Shown here: positions 1 to 4,040 of the stretch, piece after piece
Layout of the letters: every line of letters begins with the position of its first letter
Position numbering within the stretch: position 1 is the stretch's first letter
NCBI GenBank assembly: GCA_028710845.1
Contig: JAQTTI010000060.1
Span: 1-6,364, forward strand
Source: Candidatus Omnitrophota bacterium
GTDB lineage: Bacteria; Omnitrophota; Gorgyraeia; Gygaellales; Profunditerraquicolaceae
DNA length: 6,364 nucleotides
Reading direction: 5' to 3'
The notes under the pieces: generated by a model
Databases searched by the model: none
What the model was told of the DNA's origin: nothing
What the model saw: only the letters and a program-made list of their open reading frames with translations
Made by a program: the position numbers and the translations under genes

Positions 1-2
1 AG

Positions 3-251
3 ACTTCCGATTTACAAGCTTCAATATCTACCTTGCAAATATTATTGCGGGAGTATCCTGAGACCAAATGGAGGAGGCTGGCGCGTTATTATTTAGGCTA
101 TGATTATGAATTATCAGGTAATTATAAATTAGCCAAACAAAATTATTGGGAGGCAATCGGCATCTATCGGCAGTTACCGAGAGGGGTCTTTATGCCAGGC
201 GAGTTAAAAATAATTAGAAGATTATATGATCTTCTAGATCATGAAAAATAA
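3..251 (+). CDS. 3' end of a TPR-like protein (5' partial)
   Basis: The frame is open from the first bases of the window to TAA at 249-251, giving 82 visible residues with no stop before them, so the gene starts upstream. A TTG at 33 is the first possible start codon, but I see no ribosome binding site before it, so it is probably internal. The segment reading LARYYLGYDYELSGNYKLA, followed by an alternating helix pattern, resembles a tetratricopeptide helix pair (small residues Gly and Ala at the packing positions, Tyr-rich). The motif LLREYPETKW before it is typical of TPR proteins of the YbgF/BamD kind, which help with envelope assembly, but that likeness is weak. The last 25 residues are charged and helical. 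The next gene starts 117 bases downstream. The function cannot be named from this fragment. Confidence 0.7.
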   Translation, partial: TSDLQASISTLQILLREYPETKWRRLARYYLGYDYELSGNYKLAKQNYWEAIGIYRQLPRGVFMPGELKIIRRLYDLLDHEK

Positions 252-275
252 ACAGAATAAAATAGCTTGAGGGCA

Positions 276-281
276 TATAAT
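276..281 (+). promoter_or_regulatory. possible -10 box for the small TPR gene
   Basis: There is an exact TATAAT in the short gap between the two TPR genes. No good -35 lies 16-18 bases upstream (cagaat at 253-258), so this is a weak candidate. Transcription would start near 288, giving a leader of about 80 nt before the ATG at 369. Within that leader CTGCCC (295-300) could pair with GGGTAG (319-324). Confidence 0.25.
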
Positions 282-368
282 TTGTGCTCAAAATCTGCCC
301 ACCTAAGCGGGAAAGACCGGGTAGCAAATCGCAGAGTATTTATTTAGAAAACAAAAAGAGGAGACAAT

Positions 369-860
369 ATGAAATTACACAGTGCCAGGATGATGATGTC
401 TGTCTTAATAGGGATCTTACTCTCAGCAGTTGGTTTTGTCTATGCTGAAACTGCCGAAGAGTATACCCAACTAGGCACTGCATATGCCGAAAAGGGGCAC
501 AATGAAGAAGCTGAAGCTAATTATGACAAAGCTATTGAAATAGATCCCAACTGCGCAAAAGCTTATTATTTTCGCGCGAAACTTCGCCTTGATTTTAATT
601 ATGGATTGGGTGATTCGATTGAATCCGGGACACTACACCCTTATATAAGGCAATCCATTAGTGATTTAATCAAGGCCATAGAAATAAATCCTAACTATGT
701 AGAGGCTTATCAGGGGTTAGGAAGAATTTATAATAAAAAAATATTAGACGAAGACAAACCTTTAGCCGCATCATATTTTTCTAAAGCTATTGAACTAAAC
801 CCTGCATATGCAGAGACTTATATTTTTAATCAAGCAGCAGGCAAGGCAAACAAGAACTAA
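369..860 (+). CDS. small exported TPR protein, 163 aa
   Basis: The start ATG follows a purine-rich SD (AAGAGGAG, 356-363) at 5 nt spacing. The N-terminus is a classic signal peptide: Lys and Arg at residues 2-7, a hydrophobic core at about 9-22, and a cleavage site after VYA at about residue 26. The mature protein is a run of tetratricopeptide repeats. The first is at about 30-63 (YTQLGTAYAEKGHNEEAEANYDKAIEIDP region). The second begins at about 64, with an insert around 78-92 before SISDLIKAIEINP. The third is at about 110-145 and ends in SKAIELNP. TPRs are protein-binding scaffolds; the location should be periplasmic, or outer-membrane facing if the cell is diderm. There are no catalytic residues and the partner is unknown. 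The insert-bearing repeats may have diverged, so a structure prediction could count them differently. Confidence is high for the gene and fold, and low for any function. Confidence 0.88.
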   Translation: MKLHSARMMMSVLIGILLSAVGFVYAETAEEYTQLGTAYAEKGHNEEAEANYDKAIEIDPNCAKAYYFRAKLRLDFNYGLGDSIESGTLHPYIRQSISDLIKAIEINPNYVEAYQGLGRIYNKKILDEDKPLAASYFSKAIELNPAYAETYIFNQAAGKANKN

Positions 861-882
861 AGACCCGGACAGTTATAGCCCG

Positions 883-910
883 TTGACATTAAGTATATTA
901 GTTCTATAAT
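883..910 (+). promoter_or_regulatory. consensus sigma70 promoter for mscL unit
   Basis: A perfect -35 TTGACA (883-888) and a perfect -10 TATAAT (905-910) are separated by 16 bp. Transcription should begin near 917, giving a leader of about 190 nt before mscL. No ORF of useful size lies between the promoter and mscL. This is the strongest promoter match in the window and implies high, largely constitutive expression unless the leader controls it. Confidence 0.8.
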
Positions 911-1050
911 AACTTGTAGCGACGAGAGTTAGGGAAGCATGTAAGGAGTTTAATAAAAGTTTGACGCGTTTCGTTATATCTTCAGAAAAATCTTTTCAAA
1001 GTGAGCAGCGGTTTTGAATAACTTCTGGCGGCGCACGTTTACAAAAAATA

Positions 1051-1091
1051 ACGCCTGGTTTCCGGGGTGTATTTATATAATGTTTAACCAG
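1051..1091 (+). other. alternative hairpins in the mscL leader
   Basis: ACGCCTGG (1051-1058) can fold with CCGGGGTGT (1062-1070) around a TTT loop, with one bulged base and two G-U pairs. CTGGTT (1055-1060) can instead pair with AACCAG (1086-1091), which ends just before the mscL SD at 1095-1102. The two pairings share bases and exclude each other. The first is not followed by a clear U-tract, so it is not an obvious terminator. Whether this is regulatory is inference. Confidence 0.3.
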
Positions 1092-1094
1092 AAC

Positions 1095-1102
1095 AGGAGG
1101 TG
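1095..1102 (+). promoter_or_regulatory. mscL ribosome binding site
   Basis: AGGAGGTG matches the full anti-SD. It decides the start: the in-frame GTG at 1100-1102 lies inside the SD itself, so ATG at 1106 is the real start, giving an N-terminus (MSIVKEFKEF) that lines up residue for residue with E. coli MscL. Confidence 0.85.
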
Positions 1103-1105
1103 GGT

Positions 1106-1429
1106 ATGTCTATAGTTAAAGAGTTTAAAGAATTTGCCGTAAAGGGCGATGCTTTAGATATGGCGGTCGGTATTGTAATCGGCGCTGCCTTCGGGAAAAT
1201 TGTTACTTCTTTAGTTAATGATGTGATTATGCCTCCGATTGGTTTATTGCTGGGAGGTGTTGATTTTAAGAATTTAGTGGTGACGCTTAAGGCGGCAACG
1301 GTAGATCAGCCGGCTGTAAACTTGAGATATGGGCAATTTCTAAACAGCGTTATTGATTTTCTTATCGTAGCATTTTCAATTTTTATAGCAGTTAAGGGGA
1401 TCAATTCGTTAAAAAAGAAACAAGGCTGA
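1106..1429 (+). CDS. mscL: large-conductance mechanosensitive channel MscL
   Basis: MscL is a homopentameric inner-membrane channel that opens a wide pore under membrane tension and releases solutes during hypo-osmotic shock. The 107 residues show the whole channel core. These are the amphipathic N-terminal helix (MSIVKEFKEFAVKGD), TM1 at about 15-45 with the GIVIGAAFGKIV signature and IMPPIGLLLGG, an external loop at about 51-75, and TM2 at about 76-100 (FLNSVIDFLIVAFSIFIAV). By alignment the pore constriction residues equal to E. coli L19 and V23 are M19 and I23, and G22 is kept. The protein stops at KKKQG, right after TM2, while E. coli MscL (136 aa) goes on with a linker and a cytoplasmic helix bundle. 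I find no remnant of that part in any frame downstream, so the short form looks natural. It is the first gene after the promoter at 883-910 and probably shares a transcript with the micropeptide gene 30 bases downstream. Confidence 0.96.
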   Translation: MSIVKEFKEFAVKGDALDMAVGIVIGAAFGKIVTSLVNDVIMPPIGLLLGGVDFKNLVVTLKAATVDQPAVNLRYGQFLNSVIDFLIVAFSIFIAVKGINSLKKKQG

Positions 1430-1447
1430 TTATAGTTTTTCAAGCAG

Positions 1448-1455
1448 AGGAGGTG
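1448..1455 (+). promoter_or_regulatory. perfect SD before micropeptide ORF
   Basis: AGGAGGTG is the complete eight-base match to the anti-SD and sits 4 nt before ATG at 1460. A match this good, equal to that of mscL, is the main reason to believe that the 20-codon ORF is translated. Confidence 0.75.
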
Positions 1456-1459
1456 TTTT

Positions 1460-1522
1460 ATGTGTAATAACTGCGGGTGTAAAAGTAAGCCAAAGAAAAA
1501 GGCAAAGAAGAAAAAGAAATAA
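1460..1522 (+). CDS. 20-aa Cys-cluster, Lys-rich micropeptide
   Basis: The peptide is MCNNCGCKSK followed by PKKKAKKKKK, then TAA at 1520-1522. It has three cysteines in a C-x2-C-x-C pattern (residues 2, 5, 7) and eleven lysines in the last thirteen residues. The Cys cluster could bind a metal or form disulfides, and the strongly basic tail could bind nucleic acid or acidic lipid heads; both are guesses from composition. Support for a real gene: the perfect SD, the position 30 bases after mscL and 27 bases before a terminator, and the same-strand organisation. I do not recognise a named family. Some MscL proteins carry a C-terminal Cys-rich ribbon (my recollection), while this MscL lacks any C-terminal domain, so the pairing may be meaningful. 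The Lys run alone could reflect A-rich DNA, but such DNA would not explain the N-terminal cysteines and the SD. Confidence 0.65.
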   Translation: MCNNCGCKSKPKKKAKKKKK

Positions 1523-1548
1523 ACTTTCACCGGTGATTTAACCTTAGC

Positions 1549-1578
1549 AGGGCTGGGCTTAACCGTTCAGCCCTTTTT
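1549..1578 (+). terminator. intrinsic terminator of mscL unit
   Basis: AGGGCTG (1549-1555) pairs perfectly with CAGCCCT (1568-1574) around a 12-nt loop, and the hairpin runs into a T-tract (1574-1578). It lies 27 bases after the micropeptide stop and ends the mscL transcript. Confidence 0.85.
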
Positions 1579-1609
1579 GCACTAATTCCTTAGCGTTTAG
1601 AAATTGGAA

Positions 1610-1618
1610 TGATATAAT
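1610..1618 (+). promoter_or_regulatory. extended -10 promoter for 39-aa membrane protein
   Basis: TATAAT (1613-1618) is preceded by TG one base upstream (1610-1611), an extended -10. The -35 at 17 bp spacing is weak (TTAGCG, 1590-1595, three of six matches), as is usual for extended -10 promoters. The start of transcription should be near 1625, about 60 nt before the ORF. Confidence 0.6.
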
Positions 1619-1685
1619 AGAACCGAAAGAAACAGTTTTGTCAGATAGGAATAAACTTATAAAAAATAACAGTAAAGGTGCAAAA

Positions 1686-1805
1686 ATGGGCATTCCTCCG
1701 CGTTTTATGAAAAGAGAAAATCCCTGGTTTGAAAAGGTAGTTACCGCTATTGTTATAGTATTTATTTTTCTAGCCGTTTGTATTTTTTTCTTTATAAAAA
1801 AATAA
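1686..1805 (+). CDS. 39-aa single-pass membrane protein, unknown function
   Basis: ATG at 1686 follows a fair SD (AAAGGTG, 1674-1680) at 5 nt spacing, and the ORF ends with TAA at 1803-1805. Residues 1-17 are polar and basic (MGIPPRFMKRENPWFEK). Residues 18-37 form one very hydrophobic helix rich in Val, Ile and Phe (VVTAIVIVFIFLAVCIFFFI) with one Cys, followed by KK. The positive charge at residues 6-10 favours an N-in orientation, but the terminal lysines make this uncertain. There is no signal peptidase motif, so it should stay in the membrane. Small proteins of this kind often regulate or stabilise larger membrane complexes, but nothing here names the partner. The gene has its own extended -10 promoter and its own terminator, so it looks like a single-gene unit between mscL and acr3. 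I do not recognise a family. Confidence 0.65.
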   Translation: MGIPPRFMKRENPWFEKVVTAIVIVFIFLAVCIFFFIKK

Positions 1806-1853
1806 TCCGTTTTATCGTCCGTAAAAATTACTAAGTAAACAGAAAAGAACCTT

Positions 1854-1885
1854 ATGGCGCTGGAAGAATCCGGCCGGCCATTTTT
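1854..1885 (+). terminator. bulged intrinsic terminator after small membrane protein
   Basis: The outer stem is ATGGC (1854-1858) with GCCAT (1877-1881). The inner stem is GCTGG (1859-1863) with CCGGC (1870-1874), closing a 6-nt loop. Two unpaired bases (1875-1876) form a bulge. Together this is a 10-bp helix with one G-U pair, followed by TTTT (1882-1885). It separates the 39-aa gene from acr3. Confidence 0.7.
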
Positions 1886-1928
1886 GATAACGGTATTCAC
1901 TTCTCGTTTAACCTTTTAAGAGGGTTTA

Positions 1929-2978
1929 ATGAAAGAGGACACAGCAGGAAAACTATCATTTCTAGACCGTTTTTTGACCCTTTGGATTTTTTTTGCAATG
2001 GCATTGGGTGTAGGCTGGGGTTGTTTCTATCCGCAAATAGCCGGTTTCTGGAGTAAATTTCAAGTCGGGACTACTAATCTTCCTATCGCTATTGGGCTTA
2101 TTTTAATGATGTATCCGCCTTTAGCTAAAGTTAAGTATGAAGAGCTTGGCGATGTCTTCCGCAATACTAAGGTTTTAACCCTGTCACTCGTTCAGAATTG
2201 GATTATCGGGCCCATATTGATGTTTATGCTGGCCATAATATTTCTGCGTAATTATCCGGAATATATGGTTGGTTTAATAATGATCGGGCTTGCCCGGTGT
2301 ATCGCTATGGTAATCGTTTGGAATGAATTGGCTAAAGGGGACACTGAATACTGCGCAGGTCTGGTCGCTTTTAATTCTATATTCCAAGTATTATTTTATT
2401 CGGTTTATGCTTGGGTATTCATTACTATTATTCCTACTTGGTTTGGGCTCAAGGGGGTTGCGGTAAACATAACCATAGTCCAAATCGCCCAGAGTGTCTT
2501 TATCTACCTGGGGATTCCGTTTATCGCGGGTTTCCTGACGCGTTTTTTTCTTATCAAGTTAAAGGGAAAGGAATGGTATGAAAATAAATTTATTCCTAGA
2601 ATAAACCCGATAACCCTGATCTCTTTATTATTTACCATTATAGTAATGTTTTCCTTAAAGGGTGAGTATATTGTTAGAATTCCGCTTGATGTAGTAAGAA
2701 TCGCAAGCCCGCTGCTTATCTATTTTGTAGTGATGTTTTTGGTATCATTCTATATGGGAAAGAAATTTAATGCAGGTTATGAAAAAACCTCTACCTTAGC
2801 TTTTACTGCGGCAAGCAATAATTTTGAACTGGCGATTGCCGTTGCGGTTTCCGTATTCGGTATTAATTCAGGCGCTGCATTTGCGGCAGTGATCGGGCCT
2901 TTAGTAGAAGTTCCGGTGCTTATAAGCCTGGTGAACGTTTCGTTCTATTTCAAAAGAAAATTTTTCCAACAGGAATGA
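1929..2978 (+). CDS. acr3: ACR3-family arsenite efflux permease
   Basis: ACR3 is a ten-helix inner-membrane permease of the BART superfamily that expels arsenite (in some members also antimonite), usually driven by the proton motive force. The 349-residue length is normal for the family. The two residues known to be needed in ACR3 are present: Cys124 in the GLARCIAMV motif (Cys129 in the Alkaliphilus protein) and Glu300 in NNFELAIAVA (Glu305 there), both offset by five. Other family marks are IGLILMMYPPLAKVKYEEL (52-72), WNELAKGD (131-138), AFNSIFQVLFYS (147-158) and GPLVEVPVLISLV (323-335). The ATG at 1929 has a weak SD (AGAGGG) at 4 nt. It follows the terminator at 1854-1885, so it needs its own promoter. 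TTGATA (1884-1889) and TTTAAC (1907-1912) are 17 bp apart, but would leave almost no leader. No arsR, arsC or ArsR operator is visible nearby, so arsenic-dependent control cannot be shown here. The next gene overlaps by 4 bases. Confidence 0.95.
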   Translation: MKEDTAGKLSFLDRFLTLWIFFAMALGVGWGCFYPQIAGFWSKFQVGTTNLPIAIGLILMMYPPLAKVKYEELGDVFRNTKVLTLSLVQNWIIGPILMFMLAIIFLRNYPEYMVGLIMIGLARCIAMVIVWNELAKGDTEYCAGLVAFNSIFQVLFYSVYAWVFITIIPTWFGLKGVAVNITIVQIAQSVFIYLGIPFIAGFLTRFFLIKLKGKEWYENKFIPRINPITLISLLFTIIVMFSLKGEYIVRIPLDVVRIASPLLIYFVVMFLVSFYMGKKFNAGYEKTSTLAFTAASNNFELAIAVAVSVFGINSGAAFAAVIGPLVEVPVLISLVNVSFYFKRKFFQQE

Positions 2979-3913
2979 TGGTTATAAAAAGCCGCTCCTT
3001 TATTTTATTAACTCTTATTTTTTGTCTTCCGCAACTTTCTTTTTCCGAAACCATCCTGCTTAAATCGGGTAAAACCGTAGAAGGCAAGCTAGTTGAAAAA
3101 ACAGATAAATATATAAAAATCGATTTTTACGGGGTGCCGGTAATTTACTATTTTGAAGAAATTGCAAGTATAGACGGAAAAGCACCAGCCCAGCCTTTAG
3201 AAACCGCAGAAACCCTACCTATTGAAGTTGACCAAAACCCCTATAAATATAAAGAAGCTTTCGATAAGGGCACTTTATATCTTAGTAAGAATGAATATGA
3301 ACAAGCTATAGCTGAATACACCAAGGCCATAAGATTAAATCCTAAATATTCTAAAGCTTACGGTTACCGCGGTATTGTTTATAATATTAAAGGTAACTTC
3401 GACCAGGCAATTTCTGACTTTACCAAGGCCATAGAGCTTTCTCCTGGATATGTTGTTGCCTATGCCGACCGGGGGAGCGCCCATAATGGTAAGGGCGAGT
3501 TTGACCAGGCCATTTCTGACAGCACTAAAGCAATAGAGCTTTACCCTAACCATGCCGGAGCTTACAAGGTGCGAGGCTATGCCTATTATGCTAAAGGTAA
3601 CTTCGACCAGGCTATTTCCGATTGCACAAAAGCCATAGAATTGAACTCTAATGAGGTTGAATCTTATATCTACCGTGCGTCTGCTTATATCTCTAAGGGT
3701 GATTTTGACCAAGCCATATCTGACTATACCAAATCTCTGGCGTTAAGCCCTAATCATAACGCTTTAGTTTATACTAATCGGGCCATGGCTTATTATGCCA
3801 AGCAAGAATATGACAAAGCCTGGTCCGACGTACAAAAAGCAAAATCATTAGGTTATTCAATCCCGGCTGAGTTTATTGATGCGCTTAGGCAGGCTTCGGG
3901 ACAGGCTGAATAA
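2975..3913 (+). CDS. exported protein: beta module plus six TPRs, 312 aa
   Basis: The start overlaps the acr3 stop as ATGA (2975-2978), which suggests translational coupling. A second ATG at 2978 is equally possible, and the AGGA at 2971-2974 fits it slightly better. Residues 1-24 form a signal peptide (basic start, hydrophobic 9-19, cleavage after SFS). Residues 25-66 (TILLKSGKTVEGKLVEK, then YIKIDFYGVPVIYYFEEI) look like a small beta-strand module of the sort found before TPRs in Omnitrophota-type proteins. A linker at 67-92 follows. Then come five 34-residue TPRs (93-126, 127-160, 161-194, 195-228, 229-262) and a sixth at 263-297. The repeats share the core FDQAISD..KAIEL..P. The protein should be periplasmic or envelope-bound and serve as a binding scaffold; the ligand is unknown. 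Its coupling to acr3 may only reflect shared transcription. Confidence 0.9.
   Translation: MMVIKSRSFILLTLIFCLPQLSFSETILLKSGKTVEGKLVEKTDKYIKIDFYGVPVIYYFEEIASIDGKAPAQPLETAETLPIEVDQNPYKYKEAFDKGTLYLSKNEYEQAIAEYTKAIRLNPKYSKAYGYRGIVYNIKGNFDQAISDFTKAIELSPGYVVAYADRGSAHNGKGEFDQAISDSTKAIELYPNHAGAYKVRGYAYYAKGNFDQAISDCTKAIELNSNEVESYIYRASAYISKGDFDQAISDYTKSLALSPNHNALVYTNRAMAYYAKQEYDKAWSDVQKAKSLGYSIPAEFIDALRQASGQAE
3251..3865 (+). repeat. tandem 102-bp coding repeats (TPR units)
   Basis: Five in-frame units of 102 bp begin at 3251, 3353, 3455, 3557 and 3659, with a sixth, slightly longer and more diverged unit after 3761. Units 2 and 4 share the identical 17-mer GGTAACTTCGACCAGGC at 3392-3408 and 3596-3612, exactly 204 bp apart. 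Units 3 and 5 have close variants (GAGTTTGACCAGGCC, GATTTTGACCAAGCC). The likeness at the DNA level points to duplication that is fairly recent compared with typical TPR genes. Confidence 0.85.
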
Positions 3914-3939
3914 CGGTTTAAAACGCCCGTAAATGGTCA

Positions 3940-3968
3940 TTGCTATAAATCGCAAAATATTGTAAAAT
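3940..3968 (+). promoter_or_regulatory. candidate carB promoter
   Basis: A -35 TTGCTA (3940-3945, four of six matches) and a -10 TAAAAT (3963-3968, five of six) are 17 bp apart. Transcription would start near 3975, leaving a leader of about 65 nt before carB. The candidate lies after the TPR gene stop, and no terminator is visible between the two genes, so read-through from upstream is also possible. Confidence 0.5.
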
Positions 3969-4040
3969 TGTTTAGCTTCATGGTTTCCTGCCTTAGGTAA
4001 ATGATAATGTTAAATAGCAACTAGGTTTAAAGGAGGAATT

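Noticed and set aside
288..345. c-di-GMP-I riboswitch before the small TPR gene
   Set aside because: A few motifs look similar (GGGAAAGACC, GGGTAGCAAA), but the conserved 5' half and the order of the core elements are missing.
961..1017. 18-codon TTG-started ORF in the mscL leader
   Set aside because: The AAGGAG at 943-948 is 12 nt from the TTG, too far for good initiation, and the peptide has no notable composition.
1076..1081. TATAAT just before mscL as a second promoter
   Set aside because: No -35 at suitable spacing, and a start near 1088 would leave only a few bases before the SD.
1306..1530. Reverse-strand ORF of 74 codons
   Set aside because: It is antisense to mscL and the micropeptide; its Phe-rich start is the mirror of the Lys-rich tail.
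1559..1900. Reverse-strand ORF of 113 codons
   Set aside because: It runs antisense over two terminators and the 39-aa gene, shows no recognisable domain, and has low-complexity Phe/Lys content that comes from the A/T-rich membrane-protein codons on the other strand.
1884..1912. TTGATA/TTTAAC as the acr3 promoter
   Set aside because: The spacing is right (17 bp), but the -35 overlaps the terminator T-tract and transcription would begin within or next to the SD, so I did not list it as a feature.
3335..3712. Reverse-strand ORF of 125 codons across the TPR repeats
   Set aside because: It is kept open only by the repeated codon pattern of the TPR gene; no SD and no known domain.
3940..4020. 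Inverted repeat TTGCTAT / ATAGCAA flanking the carB leader
   Set aside because: Seven bases with a 67-nt gap is easily due to chance, and the left arm is part of the -35 and would not be transcribed.
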